Assembly: GCF_900103455.1 (NCBI RefSeq)
Contig: NZ_FNHI01000020.1
Span: 99,479-163,478 of the forward strand
Source of the DNA: Streptomyces wuyuanensis
GTDB lineage: Bacteria > Actinomycetota > Actinomycetes > Streptomycetales > Streptomycetaceae
Length of the DNA stretch: 64,000 nt
Reading direction: 5' to 3'
The notes under the pieces were generated by a model. The model made no database searches, was not told the DNA's origin, and was given only the letters and a program-made list of their open reading frames with translations. This document shows, piece after piece, positions 7,987 through 16,846 of this stretch (positions are counted from its first letter, which is position 1; every line of letters begins with the position of its first letter). A program made the translations under genes and the position numbers.

Positions 7987-9831
7987 ATGCGCTACGAAGA
8001 ACTGACGGAACTGGCCCAGCAGTTGCGGGTGGATTCCGTCCGAGCGGCCGACGCCGCGGGTTCCGGGCACCCGACGTCCTCGATGTCGGCGGCCGACCTC
8101 GCCGCGGTGCTCCTCGCACACCATCTGCGCTACGACTTCTCCGACCCGGAGAACCCGGCCAACGACCGGCTCGTCTTCTCCAAGGGCCACGCCTCGCCCC
8201 TGCTGTACTCCCTCTACAAGGCGGCGGGCGCGATCGACGACGAGGAACTGCTGACGTTCCGCAAGCGGGACGGCCGTCTCGAGGGCCATCCGACGCCGAG
8301 GCTGCCCTGGGTGGACGTCGCCACGGGCTCGCTCGGACAGGGCCTCCCGGTCGGGGTGGGGATGGCACTCGCCGGCACGTACCTCGACCGCCTCCCCTAC
8401 CGGGTGTGGGTGCTGTCCGGGGACAGCGAGATGGCGGAGGGCTCCGTCTGGGAGGCCGCCGAGCACGCCGCGTTCGAGAAACTGGGCAACCTGAAGCTGA
8501 TCGTCGACGTCAACCGGCTCGGGCAGCGAGGACCGACCCGCCACCAGCACGACCTCGGCGCCTACGCCCGGCGCCTACGGGCGTTCGGCTGGCACACCAT
8601 CGAGGTCGACGGCCATGACGTCGAGGCCGTCGACAAGGCCCTCACCGAGGCGGTCGAGGTGGACGAGCGGCCGACGGCCGTCATCGCGGCCACCCGCAAG
8701 GGACGCGGCGTCGCCGCCGTCGAGGACCAGGAGGGCAAGCACGGCAAACCGCTGCCCGACGCGGAGGCGGCGATCGAGGAACTGGGCGGGCCGCGGTTCG
8801 TCCGGGTGGAGGTCGAGCCTCCCCCGGCGGCGAGCGCCCGACGCGTCCGGGACCGGGAGCCGCTGGAGCTACCCCGGTTCGAGCTCGGCGCGGAGGAGGC
8901 CACCCGCACGGCGTACGGACGGGCCCTGGCCGCGCTCGGTTCGGCGCGGGGCGACGTGGTCGCGCTCGACGCCGAGGTCGGCGACTCCACGCGCACGGAG
9001 TACTTCGAGAAGGAGCACCCGGACCGGTACCTCGAGTTCTACATCGCCGAACAGCAGCTCGTGGCGGGAGCGGTCGGCCTGCAGGCGTGCGGCTGGGTGC
9101 CGTTCGCGTCGACGTTCGCCGCGTTCCTCACCCGCGCCCACGACTTCGTCCGCATGGCAGCGGTGAGCCGGGCCGGCATCAATCTCGTCGGATCGCACGC
9201 GGGCGTGTCGATCGGCGAGGACGGGCCCTCGCAGATGGGCCTCGAGGATCTGGCCATGCTCCGGTCCGTCCAAGGGTCGACGGTGCTCTACCCGTGCGAC
9301 GCCAACCAGACCGCCCGGCTGGTGGCGGCCATGGCGGATCTCGACGGTGTCCGCTATCTGCGGACCACCCGCGGGGAGACGCCCGTCGTCTACGGTCCCG
9401 ACGAGGAGTTCCCGGTCGGCGGCAGCAAGGTGCTGCGCAGCGGTGACGGCGACAAGGCGACGATCGTCGCCGCGGGGGTGACGGTCCACGAGGCGCTCCG
9501 TGCCGCGGACGCGCTCGCCGCGGACGGCATCCCGGTCCGGGTCGTCGACCTGTACTCGGTGAAGCCGGTGGACGTGGAAACGCTCAACGACGCCGCCGGG
9601 GCGACGGGATGCGTACTCACGGTGGAGGACCACCGCCCGGAGGGCGGGATCGGCGATGCCGTTGCGGAGGCGTTCTCGGACGGGCGTCCCGTGCCCAGGC
9701 TCGCGCGGCTCGCCGTGCGCGGCATGCCCGGCTCCGCGACGCCCAAGGAGCAGCTGCACGCCGCCGGGATCGACGCGGAGTCCATCGCTGCGGCCGTGAA
9801 ACTGCTCGTGGAGAGGATCGTCGCCCACTGA
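7987..9831 (+). CDS. tkt: Transketolase (short, animal/archaeal-like type)
   Basis: 614-residue thiamine-diphosphate enzyme of the non-oxidative pentose phosphate pathway that moves two-carbon ketol units between sugar phosphates. N-terminal TPP-binding features include SGHPTSS, the FSKGHASPLLY segment and a GDSEMAEGS motif followed by VNR at the metal site; the usual GDG is GDS. The pyrimidine domain follows (FIAEQQ-like YIAEQQLV, GEDGPSQMG), then the C-terminal transketolase domain. At about 615 residues it is closer to the short class than to the 690-residue enzyme normally paired with transaldolase. GGAG lies five bases before the ATG. It is likely a second, specialised transketolase co-transcribed with ndh. 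Confidence 0.9.
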   Translation: MRYEELTELAQQLRVDSVRAADAAGSGHPTSSMSAADLAAVLLAHHLRYDFSDPENPANDRLVFSKGHASPLLYSLYKAAGAIDDEELLTFRKRDGRLEGHPTPRLPWVDVATGSLGQGLPVGVGMALAGTYLDRLPYRVWVLSGDSEMAEGSVWEAAEHAAFEKLGNLKLIVDVNRLGQRGPTRHQHDLGAYARRLRAFGWHTIEVDGHDVEAVDKALTEAVEVDERPTAVIAATRKGRGVAAVEDQEGKHGKPLPDAEAAIEELGGPRFVRVEVEPPPAASARRVRDREPLELPRFELGAEEATRTAYGRALAALGSARGDVVALDAEVGDSTRTEYFEKEHPDRYLEFYIAEQQLVAGAVGLQACGWVPFASTFAAFLTRAHDFVRMAAVSRAGINLVGSHAGVSIGEDGPSQMGLEDLAMLRSVQGSTVLYPCDANQTARLVAAMADLDGVRYLRTTRGETPVVYGPDEEFPVGGSKVLRSGDGDKATIVAAGVTVHEALRAADALAADGIPVRVVDLYSVKPVDVETLNDAAGATGCVLTVEDHRPEGGIGDAVAEAFSDGRPVPRLARLAVRGMPGSATPKEQLHAAGIDAESIAAAVKLLVERIVAH

Positions 9832-9920
9832 GGAGCCCCACGCCCGGCCGGCCGATCCGCGAGTGCCCCGTCCGGCCGTGCCGGGGTCTACCGGCCGGCG
9901 GAGCGGGGTACCCGCGAGCC

Positions 9921-10841
9921 ATGAGCACCACAACCGTGCGTGCCGGTCGCCGTACCGTGGAGGTCCACCGACCGGAGAAGGTCCTGTTTCCCGCCGACGG
10001 TTTCACCAAGGCGGACCTCGTCGGGTACCACCGCGAGATCGCACCCCGCATGCTGCCGCATCTGCGCGGCCGGCCCCTGATGCTCGAACGGCTCCCCGAC
10101 GGGCTCGACGGGCCCCGGTTCATGCAGAAGGAGACGCCGGAGAGCCATCCGGACTGGGTGCGCCGCGCCGAGGTCGACAAGGTGGGCGGCACGGTCACCC
10201 ACACGGTCTGCGACGACACCGCGACCCTCGTGTACCTGGCCGACCAGGCGTGCGTCACGCTCCACCGCTGGCAGTCGAAGGCGGACCGCCCGGAGCACCC
10301 CGACCGGATGGTCTTCGACCTGGATCCACCGCAGGACGACTTCGAGCCCGTCCGGCGGGCCGCGCGGCTCCTTGGCGACCTGCTCGGCGAGCTCCGCCTG
10401 CCGTCGGTGCTGATGACGACGGGTTCACGGGGTCTGCACGTCGTCGTGCCGCTCAGCCGGCGTCATGGGTTCGACGAGGTCCGGGAGTTCGCGAAGGACG
10501 CGGCGGGCCTGCTCGCGGCCGCCCACCCGGAGGAACTGACCACCGAGGCGCGCAAGGCGGCGCGGGGCGACCGGCTGTACCTGGACGTCCAGCGCAACGG
10601 GTACGCGCAGACGGCGGTGGCGCCGTACTCGGTGCGGGCCCGCGAGGGCGCGCCGGTCGCCACGCCGATCGGCTGGGACCAGCTGGACGACCCCGGGCTC
10701 ACGGCGCGCCGGTGGAACATCACGAACGCGGCCGAGCAGGCGGCCGCGGGCCCGTGGGAGGGTGCGCTGCGGCGCGGCAGGGCGCTGGGGCCGGCGCGAC
10801 GGCGGCTGGACGGGCTGCGTCGCGACGGGACCGGCGGTTGA
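9921..10841 (+). CDS. Stand-alone LigD-type polymerase domain (AEP primase-polymerase)
   Basis: 306-residue archaeo-eukaryotic-primase-like polymerase homologous to the polymerase domain of LigD, used in mycobacterial-type end joining to fill gaps. Visible motifs are the 5'-phosphate-binding N-terminus (VEVHRPEKVLFP), the catalytic DLDPP (about residue 132), TTGSRGLHV, and DVQRNGYAQTAVAPYSVR. No ligase or nuclease domain is attached. It starts at the ATG at 9921. Its TGA at 10839-10841 is followed, in the same frame, by a decayed transporter tail, so the 3' side of this gene marks a deletion junction. Confidence 0.87.
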   Translation: MSTTTVRAGRRTVEVHRPEKVLFPADGFTKADLVGYHREIAPRMLPHLRGRPLMLERLPDGLDGPRFMQKETPESHPDWVRRAEVDKVGGTVTHTVCDDTATLVYLADQACVTLHRWQSKADRPEHPDRMVFDLDPPQDDFEPVRRAARLLGDLLGELRLPSVLMTTGSRGLHVVVPLSRRHGFDEVREFAKDAAGLLAAAHPEELTTEARKAARGDRLYLDVQRNGYAQTAVAPYSVRAREGAPVATPIGWDQLDDPGLTARRWNITNAAEQAAAGPWEGALRRGRALGPARRRLDGLRRDGTGG

Positions 10842-11165
10842 GCGCCCGGGTGCCCGCGCTACCGGCTGGGTCGCGAGGCGCGGGACCTCCTCATCGGCGT
10901 CGCCGTCGATCCCGGCATGCGCCGGGCGATCCGCGCCATGCCGGACGAGCGGCCGGAGATCGACGGTGTGGCCGACCTGCTGACCATGCGTCCGGGGGTG
11001 GACTCGGTACCGGTCGCCGCGAGGGTCGACCTGGTCCCGGGGCTGGACAGCGAGGGGATCGCGCTGGTGAGCGAGCGGATCAAGGAGGCGGTCGGCGACC
11101 GGTGGCGGGAGGCGGACCAGGTCTTCCTCGACATCACCGAGGCGCTGCCGCACCCCGGGCGCTGA
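10842..11165 (+). pseudogene. C-terminal remnant of a cation diffusion facilitator transporter
   Basis: From 10860 the frame reads YRLGREARDLLIGVA followed by PEIDGVADLLTM, AARVDLVPGLDS and QVFLDITEA. In my judgement this is the C-terminal cytoplasmic domain of streptomycete CDF metal exporters. All six transmembrane helices are missing, and no start codon lies near the beginning; the first ATG, at 10917, would give only 82 residues. The frame is the same as that of the LigD-polymerase gene and begins straight after its stop codon, so a deletion has joined the two genes. Confidence 0.75.
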
Positions 11166-11355
11166 CGCGGGCGGACCACCGCCGCCGAGCCCGTCCCGCC
11201 GTGCCGGTCTCGTGGGACGGTCGAGGACGTCCCGAGGCCGGCGAGCCGGACCGCGCCCCTCCGGGCGGTCCGTGGGCGAGGGCGACGGGCAGGCGAGCCG
11301 CCTGCCCAATGCGCACCGGACGCGATTGTCACACCCCTTCGCTACGGTGCGGTGC

Positions 11356-12060
11356 ATGGCGAACTTCGTATTGGTGGCGGGCGCTTGGCTCGGCGCATGG
11401 GCATGGGACGACGTCGTACCGGAGCTGCGTGCGGCCGGGCACGGTGTGCGTCCGCTGACCCTGTCCGGGCTGGCGGAGAAGAGCGGCGCACCCGCCGGGC
11501 AGCAGACCCACGTCCGGGACATCGTCCACGAGATCGAGGGGCACGACCTCCGGGATGTCGTGCTCGTGGGACACAGCTACGCCGGCATCCCGGTCGGTCA
11601 GGCCGCCGAGCGCATCGGCGACCGGCTCCGGCGCGTGGTCTTCGTCGACTCGAACGTCCCGTCGCACGGCGAGTCGTTCGTGACCGCGTGGCCCGACGGC
11701 CGGGCGATGATCGAGGCGTCGATGGCGGCGACCGGAGGCTTCTGGGCACCGCTGACCGAGGCCGACTTCGCGGGTCAGGGGCTCAGCGACGGGCAGATAG
11801 GCCGGCTCGTCGGCGGTGCGACCCCGCATCCCGGCGCGACGCTGACCGAGCCGGCGGTGCTGGGGCGGGGAGTAGGCGAACTCCCGGCGACGTACGTCAA
11901 GTGCCTGCTGGACGGGGCGGAACCCGGCCCCGACGTGGCCGAACTGCTGCGCGGCGAGCACTGGAGGCTGGTCGAGCTGGACACCGGACACTGGCCGATG
12001 TTCTCCCGTCCGCGCGAGCTGGCTCGGGTGCTCCTCGACGCGGTGGGCCCTGGCAGGTGA
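11356..12060 (+). CDS. Alpha/beta hydrolase
   Basis: 234-residue cytoplasmic alpha/beta-hydrolase of the small salicylate-esterase/EstC-like group. The oxyanion-hole strand is FVLVAGAWLGAW, the nucleophile elbow is GHSYAG (Ser at about residue 75), and the catalytic His is in LDTGHWPMF near the C-terminus. The substrate is unknown; in Streptomyces such proteins are often tailoring or detoxifying esterases. The start is the ATG at 11356. It is convergent with the PfpI gene. Confidence 0.85.
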   Translation: MANFVLVAGAWLGAWAWDDVVPELRAAGHGVRPLTLSGLAEKSGAPAGQQTHVRDIVHEIEGHDLRDVVLVGHSYAGIPVGQAAERIGDRLRRVVFVDSNVPSHGESFVTAWPDGRAMIEASMAATGGFWAPLTEADFAGQGLSDGQIGRLVGGATPHPGATLTEPAVLGRGVGELPATYVKCLLDGAEPGPDVAELLRGEHWRLVELDTGHWPMFSRPRELARVLLDAVGPGR

Positions 12061-12187
12061 CCACCGCGCCGGCGCATCCGGCCGACGGCGGCACGGAGAC
12101 TCGTGGAGGGAGGCAGCCCGGCACCGGGCACTGCCCGGCCGGGGCCAGGGGCGGGCCGGCGGCTCTTCGTGCTCGTCGCCCGGGCCG

Positions 12188-12748
12188 TCAGCTCCCGGTG
12201 CCCGCCCCGGCGGTCCGGCGGGCGAACTCCGTGAGGAAGGCCGAGCAGAAGGCCTTCAGGTCGTCCGGCTTCCGGCTGGTGATCAGGATGTTCGGGCCCT
12301 CGCGGCAGATCCGCACCTGCTCGTCGACCCATGTGCCGCCCGCATTGCGGATGTCGGTGCGCAGGCTCGGCCACGACGTCAGCGTCCTGCCGCGCACCAC
12401 ATCGGCCTCCACGAGCGTCCACGGTGCGTGGCAGATGGCCGCCACGGGCTTGCCCGCCTCGAAGAACCCTCGGACGAAGGCGACGGCCTGCTCGTCCATG
12501 CGCAGGAAGTCGGGGTTGGCGACTCCGCCGGGGAGTACGAGGCCCGCGTAGTCCGACACGGAGGCGTCGGCCACGACCTCGTCGACGGGAAAGGTGTCCG
12601 CCTTGTCGAGGTGGTCGAAGGCCTGGATCCGGCCGGGCTCGACGGAGACCAGCCGCGGGGTGTGCCCGGCGCCGGTCACGGCCTGCCAGGGTTCGGTCAG
12701 CTCGACCTGTTCGACGCCTTCGTGCGCCGTGAGGAAAGCGATGTTCAT
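12188..12748 (-). CDS. DJ-1/PfpI family protein
   Basis: 186-residue protein of the DJ-1/ThiJ/PfpI superfamily (protease, glyoxalase or chaperone-like). The nucleophile elbow AICHAPW holds the conserved Cys, with His next to it, and the preceding strand is LVLPGGVANPDFLR. The ATG at 12746-12748 has a GGGAGAGAAGAG stretch upstream. Members of this group are often stress-induced. It is preceded by about 340 bases without a gene, which should contain its promoter. Confidence 0.88.
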   Translation of the reverse strand: MNIAFLTAHEGVEQVELTEPWQAVTGAGHTPRLVSVEPGRIQAFDHLDKADTFPVDEVVADASVSDYAGLVLPGGVANPDFLRMDEQAVAFVRGFFEAGKPVAAICHAPWTLVEADVVRGRTLTSWPSLRTDIRNAGGTWVDEQVRICREGPNILITSRKPDDLKAFCSAFLTEFARRTAGAGTGS

Positions 12749-13088
12749 GGAGCTCTGCTCTTCTCTCCCCCGCTCGCGTCGCCGGTCCGGCCCGCTCGCC
12801 GGATCGCGGCCCTGTCCGGCGGTGCGCGTACCCACGTGTGTGACCGGTATGCGGGGACCTGCGTCGTGGCGGTGGGCGACCCGCGTCGACGTCCCTCGCC
12901 CCGGCCCCGCGCTCCGGCGTCCGTCGCCATCGCGCGCCGGCCCGTACCGGTCCCCTCGCGTGGCCTTCCCGCACTCCGACGTCCTCGGCGTCGGACGCAT
13001 CCCCGCCGTGCGCCACCTCGTCGGCATCCGCCGGCGTCCACCCTCGGCGGACGGCGCGGGCGGGCGCGGCGAATCACGGCCCGTGGGG
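12749..13088. other. Intergenic, promoter region of pfpI gene
   Basis: About 340 bases between the PfpI start and the pentapeptide-gene stop, both leftward. No frame here has recognisable protein character, and I see no strong hairpin or repeat. Confidence 0.45.
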
Positions 13089-13931
13089 TCAGGCCGTCCA
13101 GTGAGCGGGGCGGCGGAGTCCGGACGGCAGTTTCGTCGCTGCGTCTCCCCTCGCCTGCTGGAGCTGCGGCTGGGTCAGGAAGATGCTGCCGGTGAGGTCG
13201 GCCCCCGAGAGGTCGGTGTCCCTGAGGTCGGCGCCGAGGAGGTCGGCCAGGCGGAGATCGGCGCCGTGGAGGTCGGCGGCGATGAGACATGCCCCGCGCA
13301 GATCGGCGCCGTGAAGATCGGCGCCCCCGAGCCTGGCCCCCAGCAGATCCGCGCCCCTCCGGTCCTTGCCGCGACCCGGTTTGGCCTCGGCCCTGGCCAG
13401 CGCGCCGGCCCTGAGCAGCAGTTCACCCGTACGCCCGCGCAACGCGGCGATGTCGGTCGCGAGCAGCACCTCCGCGTCCCGCAGTGTCACGGCTTCGACC
13501 TCGTCGCGGAGGGCGCGCGCCGCCGCGTGCACCGGACTGGCGGCCTCCAGCCTCAGCGCGGCCGTCAAGTACCACAGCAGTTCGTGCAGTTGCCGCATCA
13601 CCGGAAAGACGTCGAACATCTGCCGGGCGCTGTCCGGGGCCTGCTGCCAGCTCCGTCCGCCGAACGTCACCCGCGAGACCTTCTGTCCCGCGCCGAAGCA
13701 GTCGTAGACGGTGCAGCCGGAGAATCCGCTGCCCCGGAGCCGGGAGTGGATGCCGCAGCGGAAATCGTCACGGAGGTGGCCGCAGGGCCGGCCGGCGGGC
13801 TTGTCGGCGGCGAAGTCGGCCGAGGCCGAGAAGGGCAGCGCCACGCAGCACAGTGCGAAGCATTCCCCGCAGTCGGCACGCAGCCCCGTGGGGTCGTGGG
13901 CGGGTGCTGCGTCCTTGTTCACGTCGGTCAC
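13089..13931 (-). CDS. Pentapeptide-repeat protein with cysteine-rich N-terminal domain
   Basis: 280-residue protein. The N-terminal third carries a dense cysteine pattern (CGECFALCC, then CGHLRDDFRC, GCTVYDC) that looks like a metal-binding module. A helical linker follows, then about ten tandem A(D/N)LXX pentapeptides near the C-terminus (GADLHGADLRGA and similar) that should form a right-handed quadrilateral helix. The start is probably the GTG at 13929-13931, with GGAAGAGG upstream. The partner or function is unknown; some pentapeptide proteins protect gyrase, but the cysteine head is not a feature of those. It is divergent from the sigma-factor gene. Confidence 0.8.
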   Translation of the reverse strand: MTDVNKDAAPAHDPTGLRADCGECFALCCVALPFSASADFAADKPAGRPCGHLRDDFRCGIHSRLRGSGFSGCTVYDCFGAGQKVSRVTFGGRSWQQAPDSARQMFDVFPVMRQLHELLWYLTAALRLEAASPVHAAARALRDEVEAVTLRDAEVLLATDIAALRGRTGELLLRAGALARAEAKPGRGKDRRGADLLGARLGGADLHGADLRGACLIAADLHGADLRLADLLGADLRDTDLSGADLTGSIFLTQPQLQQARGDAATKLPSGLRRPAHWTA

Positions 13932-14186
13932 TGAGCCGCTGCCTCTTCCGTGATGGGTACCGGAGCTTCCCTGGTGGCTACGGCGTCCAGTCTTCCTCAT
14001 CCGAACGGCCGTTCGCCTGCCCCTTCCGTGCGCCCGTGCCGCGGCACCGTCTGCGTGCGTTTGCCGGGAGGACCGCCGGGCAGGCGCCCACACGTGCTTC
14101 GGAGCCCGGGCGTGCCCCGTGCGATGCTCAGGAGTGCATGAGGCTCCGGGCGATCGGCACCGTCAGCACCGTACGAGGAGCTGAGA

Positions 14187-15068
14187 GTGAGCAAGCAGAC
14201 GCATGAGCGCGGCAGGCATCCCCACGACGACGCCCCGGACACGGCCGACGCCTTCGCACGACTGGCCCGGCTCGCCGACGGGCGGGAGAAGACGGCTCTG
14301 CGGCAGCAGGTGGTGAGGGCCTGGCTGCCCATGGCCGACCGGCTCGCGGGGCGCTACCGCAATCGGGGCGAGGCGCTGGAGGATCTGCGCCAGGTCGCCG
14401 CGCTGGGGCTGGTGAAGGCCGTGGAGCGGTACGACCCGGACTGCGGCGGGGCCTTCGAGTCGTTCGCCGTGCCGACGATCGACGGTGAGATCAAACGCCA
14501 CTTCCGCGACCACACGTGGACCGTCCACGTGCCGCGCCGGGTGCAGGACCTGCGCAACCGGGTCCGCACCGCCCGCCAGGAGCTCGCCCAGTCCGTCGGC
14601 GGCCGGGAGCCGAGCGCCGCCGAGATCGCGCGGCACGCGGGCCTGACGGAGGAGGAGGCCACAGCGGGCCTGGAGGCCCTCGACAGCTACAGCGCCCTCT
14701 CCCTCGACGCGCAGGTGCAGGGCAGCGAGGACGGCTACTCGCTCGCCGACGCGATGGGCGGCCCCGACCCGGCGCTCGACGTCGTCATCGACCGCGAGGC
14801 GGTCAGGCCCAGGCTGGACGGGCTGCCGGACCGCGAGCGGCGCATCCTCTATCTGCGCTTCTTCCGGGACATGACGCAGCGGCGCATCGCGGAGGACCTC
14901 GGCATCTCGCAGATGCACGTCTCCCGCCTGATCAGCCGCTGCTGCCGCCGGCTGCGGGACGAGATCATGCACGACGCGGTACCGGCCGCCCCCCGCGAGC
15001 CGGACTCGGCGCAGCGGCGTCCCGCGCCGCGCCGGTCTCGGCGCAGGACCTGCTCCCCCGTGCGGTAG
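14187..15068 (+). CDS. RNA polymerase sigma factor, SigB/SigF/SigG type
   Basis: 293-residue group 3 sigma factor. Region 2 includes DLRQVAALGLVKAVERYDP and the -10-recognition FESFAVPTIDGEIKRHFRD. Region 3 has PSAAEIARHAGLTEEE. Region 4 carries the helix-turn-helix RIAEDLGISQMHVSRL. The extreme C-terminus is a basic, Arg-rich tail beyond the usual end. The GTG start at 14187 has GAGGAG eight bases upstream. Streptomyces keeps many paralogues controlling osmotic stress and differentiation. No anti-sigma or anti-anti-sigma gene is next to it, so its control is not visible here. Confidence 0.9.
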   Translation: MSKQTHERGRHPHDDAPDTADAFARLARLADGREKTALRQQVVRAWLPMADRLAGRYRNRGEALEDLRQVAALGLVKAVERYDPDCGGAFESFAVPTIDGEIKRHFRDHTWTVHVPRRVQDLRNRVRTARQELAQSVGGREPSAAEIARHAGLTEEEATAGLEALDSYSALSLDAQVQGSEDGYSLADAMGGPDPALDVVIDREAVRPRLDGLPDRERRILYLRFFRDMTQRRIAEDLGISQMHVSRLISRCCRRLRDEIMHDAVPAAPREPDSAQRRPAPRRSRRRTCSPVR

Positions 15069-15108
15069 TGACCCCTGCCGCCGGGCGCGTGACGGCGGGC
15101 GCCGCTCG

Positions 15109-16104
15109 TCACCCCTGGCGGTCCTCCCCGTTCCGGACGTCCGGGCCGGTACCCGCAGCACCGCCCGCCCTCCGTCCGAGGGTGTCGACGGCACCGACGA
15201 CCCGGTCCCAGAACCTCTCCTGGTCGAGACGCACGGCGACGCGTGCGTTGACCGGACGGCCGAGGTAGCGGTGCAGGTCCACGACGGTCGCCCCGCGCGT
15301 GTACTCCCCGCGCAGTTCGACGGCGACGCTCGCGTCGACACAGTCCACGATCGCCGGGTCGACGACCCTGGCCACCGCCACCGGGTCGTGCAGGGGCGGC
15401 GCCGGAAATCCCCACAGCCGCCGGTAGGTGGCTGCGAAGAACGTCATCAGCTCCGCGCAGATGCGCCCCAGGTCCGTCTCCAGCCCCTCCAGCCGGGCGA
15501 GCACATCGGGGGTGACGAGTGCCTGATGGGAGACGTTGAGCCCGCACATGGTCACGGGCAGCCCGCTGCGGAAGACGATGTCGGCGGCCTCCGGATCGAC
15601 GTACATGTTGAACTCGGCGGCGGGAGTGCGGTTCCCGCGTTCCGTCGAGCCGCCCATGAGCACGATCTCCCGGATGTGCGCCGCCGCGTCGGGATAACGG
15701 GTGAGCAGCAGGGCGATGTTGGTCAGCGGGGCGGTCGGGACGAGGGTCACGGGCTCCGGATGCCGGGTCAGGAGCCGGTACATGAGGTCGACGGCGTGCT
15801 CGGGGACGGTCCCGACGGTCGGTTCGCCGAAGCTCGGCCCGTCCATGCCCGATTGGCCGTGGACGTCGTCCGCGACGCGGAGTTCCCGGACGAGCGGCCG
15901 GGCACAGCCGGCGGCGATGGGCACCGAGGTGATGCCCGCGGCGGTGCAGATGCGACGGGCGTTGAGCGTCGTCTTCTCCAGTACCTGGTTGCCGGCGACC
16001 GTCGTGATGGCGAGCAGGTCGATCGCGGGGTCGCCTGCGGCGAGCAGGATGGCGACGGCGTCGTCGTGCCCGGGATCGCAGTCGAGGATGATCGGTACGG
16101 ACAC
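15109..16104 (-). CDS. Nucleoside hydrolase (inosine/uridine-preferring type)
   Basis: 331-residue enzyme that hydrolyses the N-glycosidic bond of (probably pyrimidine or purine) ribonucleosides for salvage. The Ca2+-binding signature DCDPGHDD is at residues 8-15. PTAPLTNIALLL, the LMGGS motif and the EFNMYVDPEAA block follow in the family order. A histidine in the C-terminal HDPVAVA segment completes the active site. The GTG start at 16104 has GAGGAGC directly upstream. It lies downstream of cvnC on the same strand, where cvnD would be expected, but 306 bases away. Confidence 0.92.
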   Translation of the reverse strand: MSVPIILDCDPGHDDAVAILLAAGDPAIDLLAITTVAGNQVLEKTTLNARRICTAAGITSVPIAAGCARPLVRELRVADDVHGQSGMDGPSFGEPTVGTVPEHAVDLMYRLLTRHPEPVTLVPTAPLTNIALLLTRYPDAAAHIREIVLMGGSTERGNRTPAAEFNMYVDPEAADIVFRSGLPVTMCGLNVSHQALVTPDVLARLEGLETDLGRICAELMTFFAATYRRLWGFPAPPLHDPVAVARVVDPAIVDCVDASVAVELRGEYTRGATVVDLHRYLGRPVNARVAVRLDQERFWDRVVGAVDTLGRRAGGAAGTGPDVRNGEDRQG

Positions 16105-16410
16105 GGTGCTCCTCGGCGTCGGCGGCGGCGCGGGGCGCGCCGGGGTACGGGTGGCGCCGGCACCGTGTCGACCGGTACCGGCGAGGACGCGGACGGGCGG
16201 ACGTCGTGGGGAACGGCCTCACCAGTGTGCCCCGGAGGACGCCGCTCGGTCGGCATCACCCGGCGCCCGGTCGGTCGCACGGAGCCGTCCGGCCGCACAG
16301 CGCAGGCTTCGCCCCACTCGGCGTTGCGGGTCCCGTGCAGGCCCCCGGCCGGTCCGCACGGCCCTTCTCCCGGTGCGCACCCTGACCGCACACGGAGTCA
16401 ACCGGTCCTG
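16105..16410. other. Intergenic between cvnC and nucleoside hydrolase
   Basis: About 306 bases without a supported gene. It separates the conservon operon from the nucleoside hydrolase and occupies the place where a cvnD gene would normally begin. No trace of a GTPase motif was found here. Confidence 0.45.
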
Positions 16411-16824
16411 TCACAGGGCCCTGAGTCCGTCGATCACCTCCCGCAGAATCCTTTCGTCGGGCAGTTGCGCGGGCGGTACGGGCATGGAGACCCTGACGTG
16501 CCCGCCCTCCAGCAGATCGCCGACGAGCACCCGGACGACCCCGACGGGCAGGTCGGCGTCCGCGGCGAGCTCCGCGACGGACTGGGTCTCGGTGCGGCAC
16601 AGATCCAGGAGTGCCCGGTGCTCGGGACCCAGGAGGGATTCCGCGGCCCGGTCCGCCGCGTCGTCGGCGGCGTCGACGAGCGCGATGAGGTCGAGGCGCA
16701 CGGAGCTGGGCCCGGGCTTCGTGCGCCCTCCGGTCATGGCGTAGGGGCGGACGAGCGGGCCCGCCTCCGCGTCGTACCAGCGGCTGCCCTGGAGATCCGG
16801 GTCGCCGTCGGCGGCATCGTTCAT
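16411..16824 (-). CDS. cvnC: DUF742 protein (CvnC)
   Basis: 137-residue DUF742 protein, the third member of a conservon. It has the usual N-terminal SRWYDAEAGPLVRPYAMTGG segment and a winged-helix-like C-terminal half (TETQSVAELAADADLPVGV). It lies 22 bases downstream of cvnB. Its role in the complex is not defined beyond association with the kinase-like CvnA and the roadblock protein. Confidence 0.92.
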   Translation of the reverse strand: MNDAADGDPDLQGSRWYDAEAGPLVRPYAMTGGRTKPGPSSVRLDLIALVDAADDAADRAAESLLGPEHRALLDLCRTETQSVAELAADADLPVGVVRVLVGDLLEGGHVRVSMPVPPAQLPDERILREVIDGLRAL

Positions 16825-16846
16825 GTCGGTGGAGCCTCCCTCCGGG

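Noticed and set aside
12061..12187. Terminator between the convergent hydrolase and pfpI genes
   Set aside because: GCCCGG/CCGGGC pairs leave a loop of only two bases; not a convincing hairpin.
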